From the NCBI RefSeq assembly GCF_010731615.1, contig NZ_AP022618.1, positions 310,001-374,000 of the forward strand: 64,000 nt of DNA, written 5' to 3'. The DNA is from Mycolicibacterium insubricum (GTDB taxonomy: Bacteria > Actinomycetota > Actinomycetes > Mycobacteriales > Mycobacteriaceae). The notes beneath the pieces are model-generated. The model was not told the DNA's origin. It saw nothing but the letters and a program-made list of their open reading frames with translations, and made no database searches. Position numbers and translations under genes: made by a program. This document shows, piece after piece, positions 1 to 8,354 of the stretch (positions are counted from its first letter, which is position 1; each line of letters begins with the position of its first letter).

Positions 1-4
1 GATC

Positions 5-349
5 ATGATCTTCGCGTTCGTCGCGTACCTGATCATCCTGTTCCAGATCATCACCGACCTGTTCTGGCGCGACCACACCACCTCCGGCTGGGTGAAGGCG
101 ATCTGGACGGTGTTCCTGATCGTCTTCCCGTTCCTCACGGCGCTGGTGTACCTGGTCGCTCGCGGCAATGGCATGGCGCAGCGCGCCCGGGATGCCGCGC
201 TCGCCGCGAAGGCGGAGACCGACAGCTACATCCGCGAGGCCGCAGGCCGTTCGCCGGCCCAGGAGATCGCCGACGCCAAGGCGCTGCTGGAGGCCGGGGC
301 TATCACTCAGGCCGAGTTCGACTCGCTGAAGGCCAAGGCCCTGGCCTGA
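5..349 (+). CDS. SHOCT-domain membrane protein (possibly 5'-truncated)
   Basis: Small membrane protein of about 114 residues. Two hydrophobic segments lie near residues 1-18 and 32-52, followed by a charged linker and a C-terminal SHOCT motif (about residues 86-112, core EAGAITQAEFDSLKAKAL). SHOCT is a short helical domain often found at the C-terminus of membrane-anchored bacterial proteins; its role is not defined. The reading frame is open to the left edge, and relatives carry a longer N-terminus, so the true start may lie outside the window. A terminator-like hairpin follows immediately. Function unknown. Confidence 0.75.
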   Translation: MIFAFVAYLIILFQIITDLFWRDHTTSGWVKAIWTVFLIVFPFLTALVYLVARGNGMAQRARDAALAAKAETDSYIREAAGRSPAQEIADAKALLEAGAITQAEFDSLKAKALA

Positions 350-361
350 CCTTTCGACGGT

Positions 362-411
362 ACGACGGCGCCCGGCAAGATCCGTTCCTGCCGGGCGTCG
401 TCGTCTGTTTG
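362..411 (+). terminator. Hairpin terminator after the SHOCT gene
   Basis: A 16-bp stem (362-377 with 389-404, one mismatch) with an 11-nt loop is followed by CTGTTTG. It begins 13 nt after the stop codon of the SHOCT gene. The T-tract is short, so intrinsic termination is likely but not certain. Confidence 0.6.
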
Positions 412-416
412 TGAAG

Positions 417-630
417 GTCAGCCGGTGTTGTTTTCGGCTGACCTTTTCCTCGCGCGCCCGTTCCTCGCGCGCTCGTTCCTCGCTTGCTCGTCGAGTCAGC
501 CGGTGTTGTTTTCGGCTGACCTTTTCCTCGCGCGCTCGTTCCTCGCTTGCTCGTCGAGTCAGCCGGTGTTGTTTTCGGCTGACCTTTTCCTCGCGCGCCC
601 GTTCCTCGCTTGCTCGTCGAGTCAGCCGGC
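417..630. repeat. Three direct repeats, each carrying a hairpin
   Basis: Three copies start at 417, 495 and 558, with a partial fourth at 621. Units 2 and 3 are 63 bp; unit 1 is 78 bp because of an internal duplication of the TTCCTCGCGCGC-type segment. Each unit opens with a 26-nt hairpin (GTCAGCCG, 10-nt loop, CGGCTGAC) followed by CTTTTCC and a CGAGCAAGCGAGGAACGAG-type segment on the minus strand. The stop codon of the mpaB-like gene (622-624) lies inside the partial copy. The array sits between two convergent genes. Confidence 0.85.
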
Positions 631-1734
631 TCGGGTCCCGATGAACTGCTCGGACTCGATCAGGCCCTCGTCGCTGGGCGCGAGCCCCTCCCCGAAGACC
701 CGCTTCTCCTGCTTGGCGCGCAGTTCCTTGTGCGCCTCGGCGGGAATGTCGTAGCCGTAGCGGGCCTGCGCCTCGCGCGGGGTCATGATGACCTCGGACT
801 GCGCGGGAATCCCGAGGATGGCGTGCGCGGCGACCGGCACCGTCGTCGGGACCATGTACTCGGCGATCCGCATGAACAGGGCCTTGTTCGAGTACACCGC
901 GCGCAACAGGGTACGCAGCGACACCTGCAGGATCCCGTCGACCAGCCTGCTCTGGGACAGGCCGAACATCTTGCGGATGTAGGGCGGGTAGGTGGAGATC
1001 ACGGCCCGGCGCAGCACGCCGGTGATCAGGTCGCGCAGCGGATGCGACCAGCGCGGCATGTCGGCGGGCATGACGAACTTGGACTCCAGGATGAAGTCGG
1101 TCATGTCCTGCGCCATCTCCGAGGCGGCGATCTTCGGGCGCCAGGACTCGAAGAAGGCCCGCACCTCCTCGCGGCTGCGCGGGACGTCCTCGACGGTGAT
1201 GGTCTGCAGCTCAGCGGCCCGGGCACATTCGGCCCAGTACTGCAGCTCCTCGGCCTCTGTCAGCTTGCCGCCGCCGAACAGCTCGTAGCTGTAGAGGATC
1301 GAGTGCCAGGCGGTGACGTGGATCCACAACTGCGACGCCGGGTCGTTGGCGTCGTAGTGGCCGCCGGTGACCGGGTCGGTGCCGATCGCCTTGGAGTGCA
1401 CCTTGACCAGGACGTCAGCGGCCTTGGTGGCGGTCGCGGTATCGCCGAAGGCGGCCAGGGCGAAGTAGCGCATGGTGCGCTCGTAGCGCGTGCGGGTGCG
1501 GTACCGGACGTCGCCGGTGCCCTCGACGGCGGCGTTGAGGTTGGGGTCGAGCTGCTCGATGGTGACCGCCCGGGTGAATCCGATCACCACCGAGCTGGGG
1601 TAGCCCCACACCCGCCAGGCCACCGAGTCCGGTCCGAAGAATCCGTTGTCGGCCGGGGCCTGGTAGTTGTCCCGGTAGTGGGTCACCGCGTCGAACGACT
1701 TCAGCTTGGCGATCTCACGTGTCAGTTTCGGCAT
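622..1734 (-). CDS. MpaB-family oxygenase (DUF2236)
   Basis: The 370-residue protein belongs to the oxygenase MpaB/DUF2236 family, related to the haem-dependent latex-clearing protein Lcp. Visible family features are the WRVWGYPSSVVIGFTRA block near the N-terminus, the conserved arginines of RYRTRTRYERTM, and the VHSKAIGTDPVTGGHYDANDP and WIHVTAWHS stretches, whose histidines and aspartate are the usual conserved polar positions. There is no signal peptide. Its start overlaps the 3' end of the upstream TetR gene by 13 bp, so the two are cotranscribed and the regulator probably controls this enzyme. The substrate cannot be inferred. Confidence 0.85.
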   Translation of the reverse strand: MPKLTREIAKLKSFDAVTHYRDNYQAPADNGFFGPDSVAWRVWGYPSSVVIGFTRAVTIEQLDPNLNAAVEGTGDVRYRTRTRYERTMRYFALAAFGDTATATKAADVLVKVHSKAIGTDPVTGGHYDANDPASQLWIHVTAWHSILYSYELFGGGKLTEAEELQYWAECARAAELQTITVEDVPRSREEVRAFFESWRPKIAASEMAQDMTDFILESKFVMPADMPRWSHPLRDLITGVLRRAVISTYPPYIRKMFGLSQSRLVDGILQVSLRTLLRAVYSNKALFMRIAEYMVPTTVPVAAHAILGIPAQSEVIMTPREAQARYGYDIPAEAHKELRAKQEKRVFGEGLAPSDEGLIESEQFIGTRAG

Positions 1735-2408
1735 TCGTCTTGACCTTCCATTGGGGAATTCGAATCGGAGGCACCCGGTTGCGCGGCGGTACCTTTGCCG
1801 CGCACGTCGCGCAGCAGCGGCAACGCCACCCGCAGCATCGAGTCGACACTGTCCTCGGTCGAGGGGCTGGGCAGGATCGCGTGGCTGATCATCATCCGGA
1901 CCATGGTGTCGGAGTAGGCGCGGACGTCCTCGGGCTGCGCACCGGGCAGCGCCGCGCGGATGATCGACGCCATCTCGTCGACGGAGTGTTTGAGCAGCCG
2001 TTCGCCGTGCGTGGTCACCAGCGGCAGCAGGCTGGCCGCGGCCGCATCGTCGGTGAGCACCGCCCGGATGAGCGGGTTACGGCTCATATCGTCGACGATA
2101 TGGCGCAGGCCCTCGGTCAGTGCCCGTTCCGGGTCATCCGGGTAGCGTTCCAACTCGCTGCGGGCGGTCTGCAGGATCAGGTCGACCTCGCGGTCGACGT
2201 AGGCGCGGGCGAGCTCGTCGCGGGAACCGAAGTACTTGTACAGCGTGGGTTTGCTGATCCCGGCCAGGGTCGCGATGTCGGCCATCCGGGTCTGCGCCCA
2301 GCCGCGGGTGCGCACGATATCCACCGTGGCCTGCAGCGCTACGTCGCGCAGCAGCGCCTTGGCCCGCTGCGTGAAACGGGAGCCGCCGTCCTTCTGGGGT
2401 GGCACCAC
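1722..2408 (-). CDS. TetR-family transcriptional regulator
   Basis: A 228-residue TetR regulator. The N-terminal DNA-binding domain includes the helix-turn-helix core MADIATLAGISKPTLYKYFGS (about residues 42-62), followed by a helical ligand-binding domain. The GTG start at 2408 is preceded by GAGG with about 6-nt spacing. It overlaps the downstream MpaB-family gene by 13 bp, indicating translational coupling. An AT-rich stretch upstream (about 2466-2505) is the likely promoter/operator region, and autoregulation would be typical. Ligand unknown. Confidence 0.88.
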   Translation of the reverse strand: MVPPQKDGGSRFTQRAKALLRDVALQATVDIVRTRGWAQTRMADIATLAGISKPTLYKYFGSRDELARAYVDREVDLILQTARSELERYPDDPERALTEGLRHIVDDMSRNPLIRAVLTDDAAAASLLPLVTTHGERLLKHSVDEMASIIRAALPGAQPEDVRAYSDTMVRMMISHAILPSPSTEDSVDSMLRVALPLLRDVRGKGTAAQPGASDSNSPMEGQDECRN

Positions 2409-2551
2409 GTCACCTCACTCTGCATCAACCTCGCAAGCCGTTTACGCCACGAGTCGCCGAATATGAGATGTTAACAAAATTGCGGATTGAGTAAAAATAG
2501 AAGACGCGCGCGTCACGGTCGCGATCCCGTTGTCAGCGGTGTCCCTACGGT

Positions 2552-3547
2552 TCAGAACAGCGCGAACTGGCCGTCGTCGGGAACGACGGAAACCTCCGCG
2601 GCGTCCGCGACGATGCCGCCGCCGGCGGAGACGTCACGGACCCCCGCCATGAACTCGGAATCGGTGAGCAGCGGAACGCCCAGCTCGCGGGCCGCCAGGC
2701 CCTTCCCGCGGGCGGAGCGGGCGTCGTTGCACACCACCAGTGACGTCTGCGGATCCACCGTGTCGGCATAGGCCAGACCGGCATACAGCATCCGCTCGAC
2801 CAGTTCCTCGTGGGTACGGGAACACTCCGCGGACAGGGCCACCCGCATGCCGCGCAGCAGCGGGCCACCGTTGTAGCGGCCGGGGTTCTCATACGGGCAC
2901 GGCAGCCGCGACGCCAGCGCCTTCAGCGGCCGCAGCTCCTCGTGGGTCACCCGGCCGTTGGGCCAGCGACGACGGGTCACCGGGCGCACCGGCAGCCAGA
3001 CGTCGCGTTCTTCGGCCAGCGCCAGCGCCGGCACCAGCAGCTTCGACAGCACCAGGGCGTCGTCGAACGCGTCGTGCGGGCGGGTCTGGCACTGTCCCCA
3101 GTGCCGGGCGAGGGTTTCCAGCCGCACGTTGTCCAGGCCCAGATCCAGCCGTCGAGCCAGCTCCACGGTGCACATCACCGTCTCGATCGGCAGCTCGGCA
3201 CCGGCCAACTCGGCCTCCGCGACCAGGAACGAGTAGTCGAATGCGGCGTTGTGCGCCACCAGGGTGCGCCCGGCCATCAGCTCGGCGACGTCACCGGCGA
3301 TCTCGGCGAAGGTGGGCTGGTCCTCCAGCATCTCGGCGGTCAGACCGTGGATGTGGGTGGGTCCCGGGTCCACGCCCGGGTTCAGCAGGCTGGCCACCGA
3401 TCCCTGCACCCGGCCGTCGGCGTCCAGCGCCAGCACGGCGACGCTGAGCACGCGGTGTTCCCCGGGGTGGAAACCCGAGGTTTCCACGTCGACCACCGCC
3501 CAACCCGACCCCGGTTCGGTGGCCGGCCGGCCCCAGCACTGACTCAC
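2552..3547 (-). CDS. DEDDh exonuclease, DnaQ-like, with C-terminal BRCT-like region
   Basis: 331-residue 3'-5' exonuclease of the DnaQ (Pol III epsilon-like) superfamily, matching the Rv3711c type. Exo I is VVDVETSGF (Asp, Glu), Exo II is the VAHNAAFDYSFL block, and Exo III is RPHDAFDDALV, with His and Asp completing the DEDDh set. The last ~90 residues (RGMRVALSAECSRTHEELVE onward) resemble a BRCT domain. GTG at 3547 is chosen because the protein then begins VSQCWGRP, as in mycobacterial relatives. The longer upstream frame would run into the divergent murT gene. Probable role is DNA repair or proofreading. Confidence 0.85.
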   Translation of the reverse strand: MSQCWGRPATEPGSGWAVVDVETSGFHPGEHRVLSVAVLALDADGRVQGSVASLLNPGVDPGPTHIHGLTAEMLEDQPTFAEIAGDVAELMAGRTLVAHNAAFDYSFLVAEAELAGAELPIETVMCTVELARRLDLGLDNVRLETLARHWGQCQTRPHDAFDDALVLSKLLVPALALAEERDVWLPVRPVTRRRWPNGRVTHEELRPLKALASRLPCPYENPGRYNGGPLLRGMRVALSAECSRTHEELVERMLYAGLAYADTVDPQTSLVVCNDARSARGKGLAARELGVPLLTDSEFMAGVRDVSAGGGIVADAAEVSVVPDDGQFALF

Positions 3548-3623
3548 ACAGTGAGCATCGCACGCCGCACCGACAGATCCGTGTCCGACATCACCCGTGC
3601 CGCCCGCAGCCGAGGTGAATGCG

Positions 3624-3637
3624 TACATTTGTCCCCG
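3624..3637 (+). promoter_or_regulatory. -10 element for leaderless murT
   Basis: TACATT at 3624-3629 fits the mycobacterial TAnnnT -10 consensus. Seven nt separate it from the GTG at 3637, so transcription would start on the start codon. Confidence 0.6.
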
Positions 3638-4935
3638 TGATCACCGCCCGCGCCCGCCTGGCCCTGGCCGCCGGTTCCGCCGCGCGCTGGGCCTCGCGGA
3701 CCACCGGCCGCGGCGCCGGCGCGATGATCGGCGGCCTGATCGCCATGAAGATCGACCCGACGGTGCTGGCCGAGCTGGGCCGGGGACGCCGGTCCGTGGT
3801 GGTAACCGGCACCAACGGCAAGTCGACCACCACCCGCATGGTGGCCGCCGCGCTGGCGACGCTTGGCCCCGCCGGCGGTTCCGGTGTCGCGTGCAATACC
3901 GAGGGCGCCAATATGGACGCCGGGCTGATCGCGGCGCTGGCCGCCAACCGCACCGCTCCCCTGGCCGCCCTCGAGGTCGACGAGATGCACGTCCCGCATG
4001 TCGCGGACGCCATCGATCCGGCGGTGATCGTGCTGCTCAACCTGTCGCGCGATCAGCTGGACCGGGTCGGCGAGATCAACCACATCGAACGCACGTTGCG
4101 GGCCGGGCTGGCCCGTCACCCGAACGCGATCGTCGTCGCCAACTGCGATGACGTGCTGATGACCTCGGCCGCCTACGACTGCCCGAAAGTCGTGTGGGTG
4201 GCCGCCGGCGGCGGTTGGGCCGGTGATTCGGTCAGTTGCCCGCGCAGCGGCGAGCTGATCGTGCGCGACGGCACCGACTGGCACTCCACCGGCGGGGATT
4301 TCCGTCGCCCCACCCCGTCGTGGTGGTTCGACGAGTCGGCGCTCTACGGGCCCGACGGCCTGGTGCTGCCCATGCAGTTGGCGCTGCCCGGCGCGGTCAA
4401 CCGCGGCAACGCCGCCCAGGCGGTGGCAGCGGCCGTCGCACTGGGCGCCGACCCGGCCCAGGCGGTGGCCGCGGCGTCCAGCGTCGACGAGGTCGCCGGG
4501 CGCTACCGCACGGTCACCGTCGGCGCGCACACCGTGCGGCTGCTGCTGGCCAAGAACCCGGCCGGCTGGCAGGAGGCGCTGTCGATGGTCGACACCGACG
4601 CCCCGGTGGTGATCGCGGTCAACGGCCAGGTGCCCGACGGCGAGGACCTGTCCTGGCTGTGGGACGTCAACTTCGAGCACTTCGTCTTGCCTTCCCAACG
4701 ACTGCCGGTGGTGGCGTCCGGGGAACGCGGCACCGACCTGGCCGTGCGGCTGGGCTACGCCGGCGTCACCCACACGCTGGTGCACGACCCGCTGGCCGCC
4801 ATCGCCTCGTGCCCGCCCGGGCACGTCGAGCTCGTCGCCAACTACACCGCATTTCTGCAATTGGACCGCCGGGTTCAACGAGCGAGGAACGAGCGAGGCA
4901 GAGGCCCGGCGCAGCGAAACAGCCGGTTGCCATGA
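3637..4935 (+). CDS. murT: Lipid II isoglutaminyl synthase subunit MurT
   Basis: 432-residue Mur-ligase-like subunit that, with GatD, amidates the D-Glu of lipid II to D-isoglutamine during peptidoglycan synthesis. The P-loop VVVTGTNGKSTTTRM lies near residues 54-68. The conserved EVDEMHVPHV and LLNLSRDQLDRVGEI blocks follow, and the C-terminal MurT domain includes LAKNPAGWQEAL. The GTG at 3637 is preferred to the ATG at 3619: it matches homologues and sits at the predicted leaderless start. The stop overlaps gatD by 4 bp (ATGA). The last ~18 residues (after NYTAFLQLDRR) are an unusual Arg/Asn-rich tail that derives from a repeat-like sequence. Confidence 0.95.
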   Translation: MITARARLALAAGSAARWASRTTGRGAGAMIGGLIAMKIDPTVLAELGRGRRSVVVTGTNGKSTTTRMVAAALATLGPAGGSGVACNTEGANMDAGLIAALAANRTAPLAALEVDEMHVPHVADAIDPAVIVLLNLSRDQLDRVGEINHIERTLRAGLARHPNAIVVANCDDVLMTSAAYDCPKVVWVAAGGGWAGDSVSCPRSGELIVRDGTDWHSTGGDFRRPTPSWWFDESALYGPDGLVLPMQLALPGAVNRGNAAQAVAAAVALGADPAQAVAAASSVDEVAGRYRTVTVGAHTVRLLLAKNPAGWQEALSMVDTDAPVVIAVNGQVPDGEDLSWLWDVNFEHFVLPSQRLPVVASGERGTDLAVRLGYAGVTHTLVHDPLAAIASCPPGHVELVANYTAFLQLDRRVQRARNERGRGPAQRNSRLP

Positions 4936-5642
4936 GCACCGTGCGGATCGGGCTGGTGCTGCCCGACGTGATGGGCACCTACGGCGACAACGGCAACGCG
5001 GTGGTGCTGCGCCAGCGGGCGCGGCTGCGCGGCATCGACGCCGAGATCGTCGAGATCACCCTGAGCGAACCGGTGCCCGACTCGCTGGACATCTACACCC
5101 TCGGCGGCGCGGAGGACTACGCGCAGCGGCTGGCCACCACACACCTGATCCGCCATCCCGGCCTGCAGCGCGCGGCCGAACGCGGCGCTCCGGTGCTGGC
5201 GATCTGCGCGGCCATCCAGGTGCTCGGCCACTGGTATGAGACGGCCGCCGGCGAGCGGGTCACCGGCGTCGGCCTGCTGGACCTGACCACCTCACCGCAG
5301 CCGGAGCGAACCATCGGCGAGGTGGCCTCCACTCCGCTGATCGACGGGCTGACCCAGCCGCTGACCGGGTTCGAGAACCACCGTGGCGGAACGGCTTTAG
5401 GCCCCGACGCCCGGCCGCTGGCGCGAGTCACCAAGGGGGCGGGGAACCGGCTCGGCGACGAGATCGACGGCGCCGTGCAGGGCAGCGTGATCGCCACCTA
5501 TCTGCACGGTTGCTGCCTGGCCCGCAATCCGGAGCTGGCCGACTATCTGCTGGCGAAGGTGGTTGGCGAACTGCCGCCGCTGGATCTGCCCGAGGTCGAC
5601 CTGTTGCGGCGGGAACGGCTGGCCGCGCCGCGGCGCGTGTGA
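4932..5642 (+). CDS. gatD: Lipid II isoglutaminyl synthase glutaminase subunit GatD
   Basis: 236-residue class I glutamine amidotransferase (CobB/CobQ-like) that supplies ammonia to MurT. The nucleophile is Cys92 in VLAICAAIQVLG, and the catalytic His is His192 in TYLHGCCLARNPELA. The N-terminal GLVLPDVMGTYGDNGNA and the GFENHRGGT block are typical of GatD. ATG at 4932 overlaps the murT stop (ATGA), so the two subunits are translationally coupled, as expected for a 1:1 complex. Cytoplasmic. Confidence 0.95.
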   Translation: MSTVRIGLVLPDVMGTYGDNGNAVVLRQRARLRGIDAEIVEITLSEPVPDSLDIYTLGGAEDYAQRLATTHLIRHPGLQRAAERGAPVLAICAAIQVLGHWYETAAGERVTGVGLLDLTTSPQPERTIGEVASTPLIDGLTQPLTGFENHRGGTALGPDARPLARVTKGAGNRLGDEIDGAVQGSVIATYLHGCCLARNPELADYLLAKVVGELPPLDLPEVDLLRRERLAAPRRV

Positions 5643-5649
5643 CCGGCGA

Positions 5650-5970
5650 TCAGTTGTCGTCGGTGTGCCACTTGTAGTTGACGTCCGAACCGTCGACGTT
5701 GGTGACGGTGGCGGTCACCGGGTGCTCGCCGCCGCTGGTGGTCACCACACAGTGCTGCGTCGCATCGACTTTGGCGTCCAGGTCGCCGTCGCAGGCCACC
5801 GATTTGGCCTTCTGCTGCGGAACCTGCTCGTTCCACTGCTGCTTGATCTTGGTCTCGACGTCGGATTTGGACACCGTCTTGCCGATACTGACCGAACCGT
5901 GGCATCCGGAGAGCAGAGCGGCCGACACCAGCAGCGCCCCGGCAACAGCCCGTCGCGTCATGTTCTTCAC
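5650..5970 (-). CDS. DUF4333 lipoprotein
   Basis: 106-residue exported lipoprotein. A positively charged N-terminus (MKNMTRRA) and a hydrophobic core lead to a lipobox LLSGC with lipidated Cys23. The rest matches the mycobacterial DUF4333 pattern: a KSDVETKIKQQ helix, then a beta-rich part with two conserved cysteines (VACDGDLDAKV and QHCVVTT) that probably form a disulfide. It is convergent with gatD, with stops 7 bp apart. Function unknown; likely cell-envelope located. Confidence 0.85.
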   Translation of the reverse strand: MKNMTRRAVAGALLVSAALLSGCHGSVSIGKTVSKSDVETKIKQQWNEQVPQQKAKSVACDGDLDAKVDATQHCVVTTSGGEHPVTATVTNVDGSDVNYKWHTDDN

Positions 5971-6181
5971 GGTTAGGTCCCCTCACTCCGGCGGGTTTCA
6001 TTCGACGTCACGACGCTAGCACCCGTCGTCCGCCGTTCCCGACGGAAAATCATCGCCCCAAAATTCCCGTTCGCACCCGCCCGGTTCGGCGTCGAAAAGC
6101 TCATCGGGCGGAATTCACCTTCGCGGTCTATCCTGGGCGCACTCACAGCAGATTCCCCTCAAATCAGAAGGATCGCCGCCG

Positions 6182-6499
6182 ATGAATTTGGCAAAGACCG
6201 GGCTCGTCGCCCTCACCGTCGCGGGCGCGGTGACGCTGGCTCCGGCCGTGGCCGCACCGGCCTGGGCCGAGGAGCCCGACACCGTCGAAATCGCCGCCGA
6301 CGATCCGCAGGCCCCCGACGACCCGAACAACCCCGACTACTGGGATTCCGGCGAGCACGCCGGCGGCACCGGTGAGGAGGCCCAGGACAACGGGCCGTCG
6401 TACAACAACCAGGACGAGCCCACCGGCGGTACCGGCGAGGATCCGGGCGAGCCGGACTTCACCATCGACCACGGCTCCGAGGCCGCCGGGGCCTTCTGA
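6182..6499 (+). CDS. Small secreted acidic protein
   Basis: 105-residue protein with a Sec signal peptide (MNLAKTGLVALTVAGAVTLAPAVAAPAWA, cleavage after AWA at about residue 29). The mature part is short, very acidic, and rich in Pro, Asp, Asn and Gly, with a repeated TGGTGE/AGGTGE motif, so it is probably disordered. AAGGA about 9 nt upstream serves as ribosome binding site. No family recognised. It is the only gene in a gap between two minus-strand genes. Confidence 0.75.
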   Translation: MNLAKTGLVALTVAGAVTLAPAVAAPAWAEEPDTVEIAADDPQAPDDPNNPDYWDSGEHAGGTGEEAQDNGPSYNNQDEPTGGTGEDPGEPDFTIDHGSEAAGAF

Positions 6500-6538
6500 C
6501 CCCGGAGCCCGCCCCGGTGGGTTCTGGTGATGTGGCGC

Positions 6539-7150
6539 TCAGCCCATCGCGCGGCGACCGGCCAGGGCCCGGCCCAGGGTCAGCTCGTCGGCGAACTCCA
6601 GATCCCCGCCCATCGGCAGCCCGGACGCGATCCGGGTGACGGTCAAACCGGGGATGTCGCGCAGCACCCGAGCCAGGTAGGTGGCCGTCGCCTCCCCCTC
6701 TGTATTGGGATCGGTGGCGATGATGACCTCGGCGACGTCGACGCCGTCGACCCGCTGGCCGATCCGGTTCAGCAGTTCCCGGATCCGCAGCTGCTCGGGA
6801 CCGATGCCCGAGAGCGGATCCAGCGCACCGCCGAGCACGTGATAGCGGCCGCGGAACTCCCGGGTCCGCTCGACGGCCTGCACATCCTTGGGTTCCTCGA
6901 CCACGCACACCGCAGAGGCGTCGCGGCGGGAGTCCGCGCAGATCCGGCAGCGCTGGGCGTCGGACACGTTGCCGCAGACCTCGCAGAACGTGACCCCGTC
7001 GCGCACCCGGCTCAGCGCGCCGACCAGCCGATCGATGTCGGGTGGTTCCACCGAGATCAGGTGGAAGGCGATGCGTTGCGCGCTCTTGGGGCCGATGCCC
7101 GGCAGTTTGCCCAGCTCGTCGATCAGATCCTGGACCGGTCCCTCGAACAT
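6539..7150 (-). CDS. recR: Recombination protein RecR
   Basis: 203-residue RecR, which acts with RecO/RecF to load RecA at gaps. It has the N-terminal helix-hairpin-helix ([20 protein letters not shown]), a four-cysteine zinc finger (CEVCGN, then CRIC, about residues 57-72), and a Toprim domain beginning [15 protein letters not shown] and running through [12 protein letters not shown]. The length is normal. Its ATG lies 1 bp after the ybaB stop codon, forming the conserved ybaB-recR operon. Confidence 0.97.
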   Translation of the reverse strand: MFEGPVQDLIDELGKLPGIGPKSAQRIAFHLISVEPPDIDRLVGALSRVRDGVTFCEVCGNVSDAQRCRICADSRRDASAVCVVEEPKDVQAVERTREFRGRYHVLGGALDPLSGIGPEQLRIRELLNRIGQRVDGVDVAEVIIATDPNTEGEATATYLARVLRDIPGLTVTRIASGLPMGGDLEFADELTLGRALAGRRAMG

Positions 7151-7151
7151 C

Positions 7152-7487
7152 TCAGTAGCCGGGCATGCCCAGCGCCTGGCCCATCCCGCCGGCCAGCGGG
7201 CCCAGCCGGGTCTGCACCAGCTCGTTGACCTGGTTGGCGGCGTCGGCGAGCGCGCCGACGATCAGGTCCTGCAGGGTCTCCGGGTCGTCGGGGTCGATCA
7301 CCTTGGGATCGATGGCCACCGCCGTCACCTGACCGCTGCCCTTCATGGTGACGCGCACCAGTCCGCCACCGGCCTGGCCGTGCACATCGGCGGTCGCCAG
7401 GTTCTGCTGAGCGGCCATCAGCTGCTGCTGCATCTGCTGCGCCTGGGCCAGCAACGCCGACATATCGGGCGGATTCCCGGGTTGCAT
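7152..7487 (-). CDS. YbaB/EbfC nucleoid-associated protein
   Basis: 111-residue YbaB/EbfC family protein, a small dimeric DNA-binding nucleoid protein almost always encoded next to recR. The N-terminal glutamine-rich helix ([20 protein letters not shown]) and the [20 protein letters not shown] strand region are family hallmarks. ATG at 7487 is chosen because it gives the usual MQPGNPPDM start; the frame continues upstream without family support. It is the first gene of the ybaB-recR operon and is divergent from the amidase gene. Confidence 0.93.
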   Translation of the reverse strand: MQPGNPPDMSALLAQAQQMQQQLMAAQQNLATADVHGQAGGGLVRVTMKGSGQVTAVAIDPKVIDPDDPETLQDLIVGALADAANQVNELVQTRLGPLAGGMGQALGMPGY

Positions 7488-7573
7488 GACAGTCCCCTTG
7501 CGTTTCGGTCTCGACTTGATTCCGCATTCCCCATCTGGGGCTTCGGCCCTTAACAGCCTAGTCGTCTGGCGGT

Positions 7574-7587
7574 TAGCGTGGCGCCCG
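7574..7587 (+). promoter_or_regulatory. -10 element for leaderless amidase gene
   Basis: TAGCGT at 7574-7579 lies exactly 7 nt upstream of GTG 7587, the same arrangement as at murT (3637) and the FAD-oxidase gene (8886). Confidence 0.55.
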
Positions 7588-8354
7588 TGCATCTGCGAAC
7601 CCGCCCGCGTGTCGGAGCCGTGCTGGCCACCGCCCTGCTGACGGCGGCCGCCACGATGACCCCGTCGACCGCCCCCGACGCCGACGCCGCTCCGGCCAGC
7701 ATCGCCGGGATGATCGTCTTCCTCGACCCCGGCCACAACGCCAACAACGAGGGCAACAGCGTGCAGGTGCCGACCGGTCGCGGGGGCACCAAAGACTGCC
7801 AGGCGTCGGGCACCTCCACCGATGACGGCTACCCGGAACACACCTTCACCTGGGACACCACCCTGCGGGTCCGTCAGCTGCTCACCCAGTACGGCGTGCG
7901 CACCGCCATGTCCCGCGGCGACGACGCCTCGCACGGGCCGTGCGTCGACGCGCGGGCCGCGATGGCCAACAGCGTGCACCCCAACGCGATCGTGAGCATC
8001 CACGCCGACGGCGGCCCGGCCACCGGCCGCGGTTTCCACGTGCTCTACTCCAGCCCGCCGCTGAACCAGGTGCAGGCCGGGCCCGCGGTGGTGCTGGCCA
8101 AGACCGTGCGTGACCAGATGCAGGCCTCCGGGCTGACCCCGGCGACCTACATCGGCTCCGGCGGGCTGATGGGCCGCTCGGATATCGCCGGGCTGAACCT
8201 GGCGCAGTACCCGTCGGTGCTGGTCGAGTGCGGCAACATGAAGAATCCGGCGGATTCGGCGTTGATGAAGACCGAGGCCGGACGCCAGAAGTACGCCGAG
8301 GCCATCGTGCGCGGCATCGCCACCTATCTTGTCGCGCAGAACCGCGCCGGTTAG
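7587..8354 (+). CDS. N-acetylmuramoyl-L-alanine amidase (Rv3717/Ami1 type)
   Basis: 255-residue secreted zinc amidase (Amidase_3) that cleaves the muramic acid-L-Ala bond of peptidoglycan. A signal peptide ends near DADAAPA. Zinc ligands fit the His of FLDPGHN, the Glu of GYPEHTFTW and the His of VSIHADGG; the catalytic Glu is in [27 protein letters not shown] and GLNLAQYP match the mycobacterial Rv3717 group, a single-domain enzyme without a cell-wall-binding module. Two cysteines (KDCQA and GPCVDARA) probably pair. GTG 7587 is preferred to GTG 7578 because of the -10 spacing. Its stop overlaps that of the convergent SRPBCC gene. Confidence 0.92.
   Translation: MHLRTRPRVGAVLATALLTAAATMTPSTAPDADAAPASIAGMIVFLDPGHNANNEGNSVQVPTGRGGTKDCQASGTSTDDGYPEHTFTWDTTLRVRQLLTQYGVRTAMSRGDDASHGPCVDARAAMANSVHPNAIVSIHADGGPATGRGFHVLYSSPPLNQVQAGPAVVLAKTVRDQMQASGLTPATYIGSGGLMGRSDIAGLNLAQYPSVLVECGNMKNPADSALMKTEAGRQKYAEAIVRGIATYLVAQNRAG

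Noticed and set aside
417-630. CRISPR array
   Set aside because: The units are contiguous direct repeats without unique spacers, and no cas genes are nearby.
610-1743. Long plus-strand open frame opposite the MpaB-family gene (and similar long frames opposite tetR, dnaQ-like, dnaX, tgt and others)
   Set aside because: In GC-rich DNA the complementary frames of real genes stay open. The products are Arg/Gly/His-rich with no domains, while the other strand encodes clear families.
3547-3628. Upstream extension of the DnaQ-like protein to a start at 3628
   Set aside because: It adds 27 residues without homology and would overlap the divergent murT start. GTG 3547 gives the family N-terminus.
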